Shown piece after piece: positions 54,632 to 62,674 of a stretch of DNA of 64,000 bases. A model generated the notes under the pieces. The model saw only the letters and a program-made list of their open reading frames with translations, did no database searches and had not been told where the DNA came from. The stretch is taken from NCBI GenBank assembly GCA_947465645.1, contig CANIBQ010000016.1, forward strand, positions 10,732 through 74,731, given 5' to 3'. Source of the DNA: Acidobacteriota bacterium. Lineage in GTDB: Bacteria; Acidobacteriota; Vicinamibacteria; Vicinamibacterales; UBA2999. A program made the position numbers and the translations under genes. Position 1 is the first letter of the stretch, and the number at the start of each line of letters is the position of its first letter.

Positions 54632-56116
54632 ATGTCCGACCTGCTCGCGCTCGTCAAGGGCTGCACCTTTGACGACTTTCTCTTCACCCCTCAGTTCAGC
54701 GTCCTCGAGCGCCGCGATCCGTCGGCCATCGACCTGACCTCGCGGTTCTCTCAGCACATCACCGTGAAGCGGCCGATCGTCTCGGCCAACATGGACACCG
54801 TGACCCGCGCGGAGATGGCTATCGCCGTCGCCGAAGAGGGCGGCATCGGGATCATCGACCGCGGCTTCCGCAGCGGCGAGATCGAGCCGCAGGTGCGCGA
54901 GGTGCAGATCGTCAAGCGCACCCAGCACGGCATCATCAACGACCCGTACACGATCGCTCCAGGGGCGACGCTGCCCGAGGCGGCCGCCCGCATGCGCCGC
55001 ACGGGCGTCGGGACGCTGGTCGTCATCGACGAGGCGCGGCGCGTGCAGGGACTGTTGACTACCCGCGACCTGCGCTTCGCCGACCTCGCCGGCACCGTCG
55101 CGTCGCGCATGACGCCCCGCGACCGGCTCATCGTCCATGTCGGGCTTCCCGATCCGGGGGCGGCCGAGGCGACCATGCGCGCGCAGAAGATCAAGAAGCT
55201 GCCGCTGCTCCACCAGGACGGAACGCTGCTCGGCCTCATCACCGCCAAGGACGTGATGTCGCAGCGCCAGCTTCCATTCGCCACGCGCGACAGCCACGGT
55301 CGCCTCCGGGTGGGGGCGGCGATCGGCGCGAAGGGCGACTATCTCGAGCGCGCCGCGGAGCTCGTCCGCGCCGAAGTGGACGTCATCGTCATCGACATCG
55401 CCCACGGGCATTCGGTCGTCATGGAGCGGGCCATCGAGGCGTTCCGGAAGAAGTTCGGCGACGTCGAGCTCGTGGCCGGCAACGTCGCGACCGCCGAGGG
55501 CGTTCGCTTTCTCGCCGAGCGCCACGTCAACGGGATCAAGGTGGGCATCGGTCCTGGCGGCGGGTGCACGACACGGCTCAACACGAACTTCGGCGTGCCA
55601 CAGGTGCACGCGCTCGCCGAATGCAGAGCGGCCGCGGACGGCCGCGTGCCTCTCATTGCCGACGGCGGCGTCAAACGGCACGGCGCGCTGGTGCAGGCGC
55701 TCCTCTTCGGCGGCGACACCGTCATGCTCGGAAGCGCGCTTGCCGGCACAACGGAGACGCCTGGCGAGATCGTTCAGAAGCCGGTGGTCGTCCCGGAGTC
55801 GAGCAAGACCGTACGCGTGCCCTTCAAGGTCTTCCGAGGCATGGCGTCACTGCAGGCGATCGTTGATCGGCTCGACGTGGAGGACGCCGACGCCGCCGAC
55901 GTCGAAGCCCTTGGCGCGGAGGGGATGGAGATCAGCGTTCCTGCCCGCGGCTCGGTGCGTCCGCTGCTGCGGGACATGTTCAAGCATGTGTGCTCGGCCA
56001 TCAGCTACGGCGGCGCACGCAGCCTCGCCGAGCTGCAGCAGGCATTCCGCGAAGACCCGGAGCGCTTCGTGATTCGACTGACCGAATCGTCCCGGCGGGA
56101 GTCATTCGATCGCTGA
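54632..56116 (+). CDS. IMP dehydrogenase / GMP reductase family protein with CBS pair
   Basis: A 494-residue TIM-barrel enzyme with an inserted CBS pair (about 95-205). It starts MSDLLALVKGCTFDDFLFTP, then PIVSANMDTVTRAEMAIAVAEEGGIGII, as in IMPDH. The catalytic loop is VGIGPGGGCTTR (near 306), with the nucleophilic Cys kept but GGG in place of the usual GSI. The mobile flap that carries the IMPDH catalytic Arg-Tyr dyad is replaced by VFRGMASLQAIVDRLDVEDADAADVEA, without an RY pair. The C-terminus SAISYGGARSLAEL is divergent. This could be a divergent GuaB or a GMP-reductase-like enzyme; the latter lacks the dyad too. Only the family call is firm. Confidence 0.8.
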   Translation: MSDLLALVKGCTFDDFLFTPQFSVLERRDPSAIDLTSRFSQHITVKRPIVSANMDTVTRAEMAIAVAEEGGIGIIDRGFRSGEIEPQVREVQIVKRTQHGIINDPYTIAPGATLPEAAARMRRTGVGTLVVIDEARRVQGLLTTRDLRFADLAGTVASRMTPRDRLIVHVGLPDPGAAEATMRAQKIKKLPLLHQDGTLLGLITAKDVMSQRQLPFATRDSHGRLRVGAAIGAKGDYLERAAELVRAEVDVIVIDIAHGHSVVMERAIEAFRKKFGDVELVAGNVATAEGVRFLAERHVNGIKVGIGPGGGCTTRLNTNFGVPQVHALAECRAAADGRVPLIADGGVKRHGALVQALLFGGDTVMLGSALAGTTETPGEIVQKPVVVPESSKTVRVPFKVFRGMASLQAIVDRLDVEDADAADVEALGAEGMEISVPARGSVRPLLRDMFKHVCSAISYGGARSLAELQQAFREDPERFVIRLTESSRRESFDR

Positions 56117-56117
56117 C

Positions 56118-56179
56118 CATTCAGGCGCTCACCGGCAGCCGCCCACGATCCACGCGTCGGCTGGCAAGCCGTGTCAGGC
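56118..56179 (-). mobile_element. degenerate attC-like site after the membrane-protein gene
   Basis: On the minus strand a GCCTGAC box (56179-56173) is followed by a partly paired core (TTGCCAGCCG with GGCGGCTGCCGG) and a weak far box (GGTCAGC). The stem has the attC layout, but the far box does not match GTTRRRY, so it is degenerate or chance. It overlaps the space just after the IMPDH-family stop. Confidence 0.3.
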
Positions 56180-56208
56180 CGCACGACTGAACGACCCCAA
56201 ATGCCAGG

Positions 56209-56550
56209 TCAGGTCAGCCAGCGGACGACACCAAGAGCCAGGCCCGCCACGAAGATGGATCCAAAGATCTCCTTGTTGTACTGGGCGAGCCACGTCGGCA
56301 GGTAGATGTCGAAGTTCGGCTCGCGCTCCGTTGTGTAGCGCGCGGCCACGCCTGTCAGCGGACAACGGAACCGGTTCACCAATAGGACGATGACTTCAAC
56401 GAAGACGATGCCGGTCAACCAGAGCATGAGCTCGAACCGGCGCTGCCACGCGGCGACCGGAATCGCGAGGACGGCGCAGGCGAAGAACGCCCAGACGATG
56501 GTGTGGATCAAGCGAATCGCACGAAGAGCAACAAGGGGCGTGAGGTTCAT
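56209..56550 (-). CDS. small integral membrane protein in a candidate cassette
   Basis: A 113-residue protein with four hydrophobic segments: LIHTIVWAFFACAVLAIPVAA, LMLWLTGIVFVEVIVLLV, then the motif RCPLTGVAARYTTEREPNFDIYLP, and a final helix (IFGSIFVAGLALGVV). The cysteine-containing CPLT motif at a membrane face resembles small membrane proteins of DUF2784 type, but the family is not certain. The ribosome-binding site is weak. It follows an attC-like site at 56600-56606 on this strand, so it may be a cassette gene. Its base composition is slightly less GC-rich than its neighbours. Confidence 0.6.
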   Translation of the reverse strand: MNLTPLVALRAIRLIHTIVWAFFACAVLAIPVAAWQRRFELMLWLTGIVFVEVIVLLVNRFRCPLTGVAARYTTEREPNFDIYLPTWLAQYNKEIFGSIFVAGLALGVVRWLT

Positions 56551-56599
56551 CGAAGGACTGCCCCTTCCGGAACTCTGATGGCCGTTCGATAACCACGCG

Positions 56600-56673
56600 G
56601 CCTAACGTGGCTGCTTCAGGCGCAGCGGCTCATCATCGTGCCAGCCGCCGCCTGCCGCAAGTGGTGGTCAGGC
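56600..56673 (-). mobile_element. attC-like recombination site at the 3' end of the DinB gene
   Basis: Minus strand: box R'' GCCTGAC (56673-56667, overlapping the DinB stop), then CACCACTTGCGGCAGGCGGCGGCT, loop GGCACGATGATG, AGCCGCTGCGCCTGAAGCAGCCAC and box R' GTTAGGC (56606-56600). R' fits GTTRRRY; R'' pairs with it except for one G/A. The inner stem (AGGCG[GC]GGCT with AGCCGCTGCGCCT) pairs well with small bulges. The total of 74 bases is within the normal attC range. Confidence 0.55.
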
Positions 56674-57195
56674 AGGCCCCGTAATCCGCAGATACTTGCG
56701 CCATGGCCCCACGGCCCCCGTGTATTGCCGACCCATGACCCGAGTAATTTGAACCAGGTGATCTAAATCGTGTACCACCCACGTGGCGAGATGTTGGCCG
56801 AGAGTCACTCGGCCGAACTCGGGATGCTGGCCCGTACGATCCAGATCGGTAGGGGTCAGACGCAACGCTGCGAGACGGCGAAGACTCTCACCCCGCAGCT
56901 CGCGGAACGTATCCAGCAACTCGGGGAGGCTCTTGCCCCTCGACGCCTCGAACTGAGCGAACCGATCGAACGTGGGGAAAGGCATGCCTTCTCCATGGGC
57001 GAGAAGATGGTCCGCGCGCGGCATCCAATCCGTACGTTCTCCGTGAATGAGATGCCCGACGACGTCATAGGGGCTCCACGTGTCGGGACCCTCCGTACAC
57101 GATACCCAGGCTGACGGGAGATCGCGGAGTAGTACGTCCAGGACTTCCGGAGTCCGCGACAGTACAGGCACGGCGGTATGAAGATCGAAATCCAT
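56668..57195 (-). CDS. DinB family protein (candidate integron cassette gene)
   Basis: A 175-residue four-helix-bundle protein of the DinB/YfiT superfamily, metal-dependent enzymes of varied function. It begins MDFDLHTAVPVLSRTPEVLDVLLRDLP. The metal-binding His residues are in VVGHLIHGERTDW (near 45) and HLATWVVHDLDHLVQITRVMGRQY (near 131-150). Its stop lies in the attC-like site and 33 bases before its start is a GTTAGGT core, the pattern of a single-gene cassette. Codon use is less GC-biased than the flanking mtnP and IMPDH-family genes. The biochemical function is unknown. Confidence 0.82.
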   Translation of the reverse strand: MDFDLHTAVPVLSRTPEVLDVLLRDLPSAWVSCTEGPDTWSPYDVVGHLIHGERTDWMPRADHLLAHGEGMPFPTFDRFAQFEASRGKSLPELLDTFRELRGESLRRLAALRLTPTDLDRTGQHPEFGRVTLGQHLATWVVHDLDHLVQITRVMGRQYTGAVGPWRKYLRITGPA

Positions 57196-57227
57196 TGTGA
57201 CCACCGATGGGGGTCCGTGTTCGCTCC

Positions 57228-57234
57228 ACCTAAC
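57228..57234 (-). mobile_element. GTTAGGT core site upstream of the DinB gene
   Basis: A GTTRRRY match on the minus strand 33 bases upstream of the DinB ATG, in the same orientation as the GTTAGGC at 56606-56600. The interval between them equals one gene plus an attC-like site. No full attC fold is evident upstream (57235-57325). That 90-base gap otherwise holds only a CTCGCGG/CCGCGAG stem and no convincing gene. Confidence 0.45.
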
Positions 57235-57325
57235 GTCTTACTGAGTGGACCGCGAGGCCCTGCTCGCGGACATCGCGGATGACGGTGCGCGCAGTCTTGC
57301 CCGCGAGTGCTCGGCAATCAAGGCC

Positions 57326-58261
57326 CTACACCGCAAGCGCGCCGAAATGCTCTTTGTATCGTGTCTTGAAGTCAGCAAAACGGTACGAGTGGCTGGTTCC
57401 GCCGAGGTGCTCGAGTGCATAGGTCGCCGCGACGCTCCCGAGCTGGGCTGACACCACGTACGACGCGCCGGTTGCCATCCCCTTCATCAACCCGCCGCGG
57501 AACGCATCCCCGACGCCGGTGGGATCGACGATCCGGTGAGGTGTCACAGCCTTGACGTCGGTGCGCGCGCCCGTCTGGTAGAGCGAACATCCCTCCTCGC
57601 CCCTCGTGACGATGAGCACCTCCGCGACGGCGAGGACCTCGTCCTCCCCCATGCCGGTCTTCTGCCGGATCAGCTCGAACTCGTAGTCGTTGGCGATCAC
57701 CAGGCGGGCACCCGCGATCCCGTCGCGCAGCTCGTCACCCGACATGCGCGCGCACTGCTGCCCCGGGTCGAAGATGAAGGGAATCCGCAGCGTGCGGCAC
57801 TCCTCTGCATACTGGACCATCGCGCCCGGATCGTTTGGCGAGATGATGACCAGCCCGGCATCCCGCACGGTCCGAAACGACAGCTCCCCCGCGTTGGCCA
57901 TCGCGCCGGTATAAAACGACGCAATCTGGTTGTTCTCGGTGTCTGTGCTGCAGAAGAAGGAGGCGGTGAACTTGTCGGTCAACTGCCGGACGAGCGACGT
58001 ATCGACCCCGGCCGCGTCGAGCCACTGCCGGTACTCGCCGAAGTCCTGGCCGGCCGTCGCCATCAGGAAGGGACGCTCGCCCAGCAGCGCCAGCGTGTAG
58101 GCGATGTTCGGCGCGCAGCCGCCCCGCCGCTTGTCCATGGAGTCCACGAGAAAGCTGAGGCTCACCCGCTGCATGTGCTCCGGCAGGAAATGCTCGGTGA
58201 ACTTGCCTGGAAACGACATGAGGTAGTCGTACGCGATCGATCCGGTGACGATGAGTTTCAT
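57326..58261 (-). CDS. PfkB-family carbohydrate/adenosine kinase
   Basis: A 311-residue ribokinase-fold kinase. It starts MKLIVTGSIAYDYLMSFPGKF, followed by the RRGGCAPNIAYTLALLG substrate-binding motif (about 45-61). The C-terminal signature DPTGVGDAFRGGLMKGMATG (near 244-263) holds the catalytic Asp in GVGDAF. Adenosine kinase is suggested by its place three bases after mtnP, where it could salvage nucleosides released with adenine metabolism; other PfkB substrates remain possible. Confidence 0.88.
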   Translation of the reverse strand: MKLIVTGSIAYDYLMSFPGKFTEHFLPEHMQRVSLSFLVDSMDKRRGGCAPNIAYTLALLGERPFLMATAGQDFGEYRQWLDAAGVDTSLVRQLTDKFTASFFCSTDTENNQIASFYTGAMANAGELSFRTVRDAGLVIISPNDPGAMVQYAEECRTLRIPFIFDPGQQCARMSGDELRDGIAGARLVIANDYEFELIRQKTGMGEDEVLAVAEVLIVTRGEEGCSLYQTGARTDVKAVTPHRIVDPTGVGDAFRGGLMKGMATGASYVVSAQLGSVAATYALEHLGGTSHSYRFADFKTRYKEHFGALAV

Positions 58262-58264
58262 GGG

Positions 58265-59134
58265 TTAGGTTGTCTGTAGGTACTTGCCGACGAGGGGCGC
58301 GAGCTCCTGGCGCGTGGGCTCAGGGATGGCGTCGAGACGGGTGATCAGCGCGAACTTCAGCGCCGAGGCGCACTCGCAGGTGCGATCGTAGGGCAGCCGT
58401 TCAACCGCCCCCGCGATGATCTGCTGCGCGGTCTTCGCGTTCTGCATCAGGTTGGCGATGACCAGATCGACGGTGACCGAGTCGTGGTCAGGATGCCAGC
58501 AGTCGTAATCGGTGACAAGCGCGATGGTCGTGTAGCAGATCTCGGCCTCGCGCGCGAGCTTGGCTTCCTGCAGGTTGGTCATCCCGATGATGTCCATCCC
58601 CCACGACCGATAGAGCTTCGATTCGGCAAGCGTCGAGAACTGCGGCCCTTCCATGCACACGTAGGTGCCTCCCTTGTGCACGGTCGCGCCAGACTGCACG
58701 CCGCTCTGATGCGCAAGACCGCTGAGAATCCTGCAGAAGGGGTGCGCGAAGCCGACGTGAGCGGCGAGTCCGCGGCCGAAGAACGTGCTCACGCGACCCT
58801 TCGTGCGGTCGAAGAACTGATCGGGAATCACGATGTCCAGCGGCTTGTACTCCTCCTTGAGACTGCCCACGGCGCTGGCCGAGAGGATGTACTCGACGCC
58901 GAGCATCTTCATGCCGAAGATGTTGGCGCGGAAATTCAGCTCCGACGGAAGGATGCGGTGCCCCGCGCCGTGGCGCGACAGGAACGCGACTCTCTGGCCG
59001 CGCAAGGTTCCAATGACGTAGGGCCCCGACGGCTCGCCGAACGGCGTCGACAGGGTTTTCTCTTCACGGCCGGTGACGTCGGCCATGTCGTACAAGCCGC
59101 TCCCACCGATGATGCCAATCCTGACCTGATTCAT
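58265..59134 (-). CDS. mtnP: S-methyl-5'-thioadenosine phosphorylase
   Basis: A 289-residue phosphorylase that splits methylthioadenosine to adenine and methylthioribose-1-P in methionine salvage. It starts [13 protein letters not shown], a match to the phosphate-binding loop. The [20 protein letters not shown] segment (about 53-73), [21 protein letters not shown] (89-109) and [41 protein letters not shown] (about 155-195) are family hallmarks. LVTDYDCWH with the active-site Asp follows. It lies upstream of the PfkB kinase. Confidence 0.95.
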   Translation of the reverse strand: MNQVRIGIIGGSGLYDMADVTGREEKTLSTPFGEPSGPYVIGTLRGQRVAFLSRHGAGHRILPSELNFRANIFGMKMLGVEYILSASAVGSLKEEYKPLDIVIPDQFFDRTKGRVSTFFGRGLAAHVGFAHPFCRILSGLAHQSGVQSGATVHKGGTYVCMEGPQFSTLAESKLYRSWGMDIIGMTNLQEAKLAREAEICYTTIALVTDYDCWHPDHDSVTVDLVIANLMQNAKTAQQIIAGAVERLPYDRTCECASALKFALITRLDAIPEPTRQELAPLVGKYLQTT

Positions 59135-59174
59135 GTTCGCTCTGGGAAAAAGTGATCACCCGGGAACTGCGAGT

Positions 59175-60437
59175 TTACAACACCTGCTCGACGTGTCTCC
59201 TGCCGTCCTTCTCGCGGATGTAGCCGGCCGCGACGAACGGATCGTGCTCGAAGAAGATCAGGTGCTCGCCGTCAATCGCCTCGCGGATGACGCGCTTCTT
59301 CACCGCCAGCGTCTGCATCGGGAAGAGGTCGTAGCCCATGATCCACGGGTCGTGGATGTGGCCGGTCGTGGGAATCAGGTCGGCGGCAAAGACTGCGGTC
59401 TTGCCGCCTGACTCGATGTAGACAATCTGATGCTGACCGGTGTGGCCGCCGGTCCGCTCCACGCGCACGCCCGGCTTCACCACGCCGTCGTCTTCGTAGA
59501 AATCGACGACGCCCGCGCTCTTCAGCGGCAGGAAGTCGTCCGGCAGATAACTCGCGCGGTTGCGCTCGTGAGGATGCGTCGCATCCTCCCACTCCGCGGC
59601 TCGAATCAGGTATCGCGCGTTGCCGAAGCGCGGAACGATCGCCGCGCCATCGCGCCTGGTCGCCCCGCCGAAATGATCGAAGTGCAGGTGCGTGGCGAGC
59701 GCGAGGTCGATTGAGGCGGCCGACAGCCCGGCATCGGCGAGCGAGTGATCCAGATGCCGGGTTCGGTCGAAGGCGTAGATGTCGATCTGCCTGGCGTCCC
59801 ACTTGTCGCCGGCTCCGCAGTCGATGATCATCCGGCCCCACGGTCCTTCGACAACCAGCGGCCGCATGGCGAGCTGGATCCGGTTGCGGTCGTCCGGCGC
59901 GGTCTTCTTTTCCCAGAGCGGGCGCGGCACGACGCCGAACATGGCGCCGCCGTCGAGCCTGAACAGGCCGTCGTGGACGCTGACCAACTGGAGGTCGCCC
60001 CACGGCAGCCGCTTCGACGACAGATCAGGGCGCGCCCGCGCGCGCTCCTTCAGCTCGACGAGCACGCCGTGGGCCGCCGACGGGTGAATGAACGCCACGA
60101 GTGCGCCTTCGGCTCCGGGCCTCGGTTCATCGTCCACCAACCGGACGCCGCGCTCTTTCAGTTGTGCCAGCGCGGCGCGAATGTCTTCGACGCGAAGGGT
60201 GATGTGATGGATCCCTGGGCCGCGCTTCTCGATGTACCTGGCAATCGCCGAGTCGGGAGCCGTCGCTTCGAGCAGCTCGATGGCCGACTGGCCGACGGGA
60301 ACGAAATGCGCCCGGACCCGCTGCGATGGCACGTCCTCAGGCGCCTCGACTTCGAGCCCCAGGGCGTCCCGATAGAACGCGAGCGCCGCGTCGATGTCGC
60401 GAACCGCGATGCCGACGTGGTCGAGGATCGCTCTCAT
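59175..60437 (-). CDS. methylmalonyl-CoA epimerase fused to an MBL-fold hydrolase
   Basis: A 420-residue two-domain protein. Residues 1-134 are a methylmalonyl-CoA epimerase (glyoxalase fold): LDHVGIAVRDIDAALAFYRDALGLE with the first His, PGIHHITLRVEDIRAAL with the second, and HGVLVELKE with the Glu ligand. Residues about 145-420 are a metallo-beta-lactamase-fold hydrolase: ATHLHFDHFGGA (HxHxDH near 229), GGHTGQHQIVYIE (His near 314), AADLIPTTGHI (Asp near 334) and FEHDP. No linker stop or frame break is seen. It overlaps meaB as ATGA. The epimerase fits propionyl-CoA metabolism with MeaB; the MBL part could be a thioesterase, which is inference. Confidence 0.92.
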   Translation of the reverse strand: MRAILDHVGIAVRDIDAALAFYRDALGLEVEAPEDVPSQRVRAHFVPVGQSAIELLEATAPDSAIARYIEKRGPGIHHITLRVEDIRAALAQLKERGVRLVDDEPRPGAEGALVAFIHPSAAHGVLVELKERARARPDLSSKRLPWGDLQLVSVHDGLFRLDGGAMFGVVPRPLWEKKTAPDDRNRIQLAMRPLVVEGPWGRMIIDCGAGDKWDARQIDIYAFDRTRHLDHSLADAGLSAASIDLALATHLHFDHFGGATRRDGAAIVPRFGNARYLIRAAEWEDATHPHERNRASYLPDDFLPLKSAGVVDFYEDDGVVKPGVRVERTGGHTGQHQIVYIESGGKTAVFAADLIPTTGHIHDPWIMGYDLFPMQTLAVKKRVIREAIDGEHLIFFEHDPFVAAGYIREKDGRRHVEQVL

Positions 60438-61411
60438 GGTCTCGGAGGGTCCGCAGGACCAGCCCTACGGGACCCGAGGGACTTATCCATGATTTCTTTC
60501 GCCGCGGTGTACGGATCGAGCTCGCGAGCGGCGAGACGGTCGAACACGCGATCCAACTCGCCCGCGGGCAGCGACCGCTCGACGTGTTGCACGAACTGGT
60601 GAGAAAGGAGCTCACGGAAGCGGTGCTCCTGACGGGCGCGCTGGCGGGTGGCGCGGGTGCCGGACGACTGCTCGCGGAACCTGCCAATCTCCGCCCAGAG
60701 CTCGCCGATCCCCACGTCGGCGGTGGCCTGCGTCTTCAGGATCGACGGACGCCATTCGCCGGGGGCAAACGTCTGCAGTGACAGGTTGGCGGCGATCGAC
60801 TGCGCCAGCGAATCCGCGCCCTCCCGGTCGGCCTTATTCACCACGAAGATGTCGGCGATCTCCATGATCCCCGCCTTGAGCGCCTGCACGTCGTCGCCGG
60901 CGCCCGGCACCAACATGACGATGGAGATGTCGGCGGTCCTGATGATATCGACCTCGTCCTGCCCCACGCCGACCGTCTCGATGATGATGATGTCCTTGCC
61001 GGCGGCGTCGAGCACGAGCGCGACGTCGCTGGTCGCGCGCGCGAGCCCCCCGAGGTGCCCGCGCGTCGCCATGCTGCGGATGAAGACCCCCGCGTCCGAC
61101 GCGTGCGCGCCCATGCGCACGCGGTCGCCGAGAACGGCGCCCCCCGTGAACGGACTGGTGGGGTCGACGGCGATCACGCCGACCGTCTTGCCTTCGCCGC
61201 GGATCGTTGCCGTGAGGCGATCGACCAGCGTGCTCTTGCCCGCGCCCGGCGGTCCCGTGATGCCGACCAGGTAGGCGCGGCCCGTCTGGCCGTAGATCGC
61301 ACGTATGAGGTCGGCTCCGGCCGGCCCCTCGTCCTCGACCAGCGAGATGGCGCGTGCCACAGCGCGCGGGTCACCCTGGACGAGGCGCTCAGAAAGGGGG
61401 TCGGGGGTCAT
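60434..61411 (-). CDS. meaB: methylmalonyl-CoA mutase-associated GTPase MeaB
   Basis: A 325-residue SIMIBI GTPase that guards and repairs methylmalonyl-CoA mutase. The P-loop is LVGITGPPGAGKSTLVDRL near 45-63, then VIAVDPTSPFTGGAVLGDRVRM near 80-101. DVALVLDAAGKDIIIIETVGVGQDEVDI near 130 includes the Glu/Thr switch region, and FVVNKADREGAD is the NKxD base-recognition motif near 190. The ATG at 61411 lies inside a REP-type repeat, so the first residues MTPDPL are repeat-encoded. The mutase itself is not in the window. Confidence 0.94.
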   Translation of the reverse strand: MTPDPLSERLVQGDPRAVARAISLVEDEGPAGADLIRAIYGQTGRAYLVGITGPPGAGKSTLVDRLTATIRGEGKTVGVIAVDPTSPFTGGAVLGDRVRMGAHASDAGVFIRSMATRGHLGGLARATSDVALVLDAAGKDIIIIETVGVGQDEVDIIRTADISIVMLVPGAGDDVQALKAGIMEIADIFVVNKADREGADSLAQSIAANLSLQTFAPGEWRPSILKTQATADVGIGELWAEIGRFREQSSGTRATRQRARQEHRFRELLSHQFVQHVERSLPAGELDRVFDRLAARELDPYTAAKEIMDKSLGSRRAGPADPPRP

Positions 61412-61471
61412 TTTTCGAGGACACTCAGCCACAGCCGTCAGGATTGTCCTCGAAAAATGACCCCCGACCCC
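61396..61471. repeat. inverted pair of GGGGTCGGGGGTCATTTTT REP elements between acd and meaB
   Basis: The left copy (61396-61423) and right copy (61445-61471) are near-perfect inverse complements of about 27 bases around a 21-base centre. The left copy contains the meaB start codon; the right copy ends two bases from the acyl-CoA dehydrogenase stop. Such inverted pairs are typical BIME-like arrangements. A related single copy is inside deoB. Confidence 0.85.
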
Positions 61472-61472
61472 A

Positions 61473-62615
61473 TTAGCTGGCAAGGAGCTGTCTGGCGATC
61501 ACCAGGCGCTGAATTTCGCTGGTGCCCTCACCGATCGTGGTGAGCTTCACATCGCGGAAGTACTTTTCAGCAGGATAGTCCTTGACGAAGCCGTACCCGC
61601 CATGGATCTGCACGCCGTCTTCGGCCGCGCGCACCGCAATCTCACTCGAATACAACTTGGCCATCGCGGCCTCGAGCGTCGTCCGCCGCCCGCGATCCTT
61701 CATCGACGCCGCGCGGTAGGTGAGCAGGCGGGCCGCCTCGATGCGTCCGCCATTGTCCACGAGCTTGGCGCGAATCGCCTGGAACGAGCCGATCGGCCGC
61801 CCGAACTGCATCCGCACGAACGCGTAGCTTCGCGCGGCCTCGTACGCACCCTGCGCCAACCCGACGGCGAGCGCGGCGATCCCGATCCGCCCGGCGTCGA
61901 GCACCTGAAGGGCGTTGATGAACCCCTGCCCTTCCGCTCCGAGTATCTGCGCCGCCGGCACGCGGCAGTGGTCGAAGATAACCTCGCTCGTCTCGCTGGC
62001 GCGCATCCCGAGCTTCTCTTCCTTCTTGCCAGCGCGGAATCCGAGTGTGCCGCGCTCGACGATGAACGCCGAGATTCCACGGTTACCCTTCGCCCGGTTG
62101 GTGACAGCCATGACGACGATGAGATCGCCGTAGCGGCCGTGGGTGATGAACTGCTTCGTGCCGTCGATCACCCAGGTATCGCCGTCGCGCCTCGCCGTCG
62201 TCCGCATCGCGGCGGCATCGCTGCCCGCGGATGCCTCGGTCAGGCCCCACGCGGAGAGTTGTTCGCCCTTCGCCAGCGGCACCAGATACTTCTGCTTCTG
62301 CTCCTCAGTGCCGAAGGCGGCAATGTGCGCCGCGCCGAGCCCGTTGTGCGCGGCGACCGACAGGCAGACCGAGGGGTCGACGCGGGCCAGCTCCTCGATG
62401 CAGATGCAGTAATCGACAGAGGACATCGCCGCGCCGCCGTATTCCTCCGGAAACTGGATCCCCATCAGCCCGAGTGCCGCGAGCCGCGGCAGGAGCTCGG
62501 CCGGAAAGTGCTGCGCGTCATCCCACTCCCGCACGTGGGGGCGGATCTCGCTTTCCGCAAATTCACGGATGCTGCGGCGAAGCAACTCCTGATCGTCGCT
62601 GAGGCGTAAGTTCAT
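61473..62615 (-). CDS. acyl-CoA dehydrogenase
   Basis: A 380-residue flavoprotein that oxidises acyl-CoA and passes electrons to ETF. It starts MNLRLSDDQELLRRSIREFAESEIRPH. The FAD contact AWGLTEASAGSDAAAMRTTA lies near 126-145. QIHGGYGFVKDYPAEKYFRDVKLTTIGEGTSEIQRLVIARQLL (from about residue 337) carries the conserved ending, with the catalytic Glu in GEGTSEIQ, as in short-chain and isovaleryl types. Chain preference cannot be read. The ATG at 62615 is preferred over an upstream frame that reads the GCACCRTC repeat. It lies upstream of meaB. Confidence 0.95.
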   Translation of the reverse strand: MNLRLSDDQELLRRSIREFAESEIRPHVREWDDAQHFPAELLPRLAALGLMGIQFPEEYGGAAMSSVDYCICIEELARVDPSVCLSVAAHNGLGAAHIAAFGTEEQKQKYLVPLAKGEQLSAWGLTEASAGSDAAAMRTTARRDGDTWVIDGTKQFITHGRYGDLIVVMAVTNRAKGNRGISAFIVERGTLGFRAGKKEEKLGMRASETSEVIFDHCRVPAAQILGAEGQGFINALQVLDAGRIGIAALAVGLAQGAYEAARSYAFVRMQFGRPIGSFQAIRAKLVDNGGRIEAARLLTYRAASMKDRGRRTTLEAAMAKLYSSEIAVRAAEDGVQIHGGYGFVKDYPAEKYFRDVKLTTIGEGTSEIQRLVIARQLLAS

Positions 62616-62616
62616 G

Positions 62617-62658
62617 TACGCACCGTCGCACCATCGCACCGTCGCACCATCGCACCAT
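62617..62658. repeat. 8-bp CGCACCRT tandem repeat between acd and the outer-membrane protein gene
   Basis: Units CGCACCGT CGCACCAT CGCACCGT CGCACCAT CGCACCAT in tandem fill the divergent intergenic space and leave no clear promoter for either gene. Another short-period repeat of the window. Confidence 0.8.
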
Positions 62659-62674
62659 GATCGTATCATTCGGT

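Noticed and set aside
57245..57451. Plus-strand frame in the gap between DinB and the PfkB kinase genes
   Set aside because: Most of it is antisense to the kinase, with no ribosome-binding site or homology.
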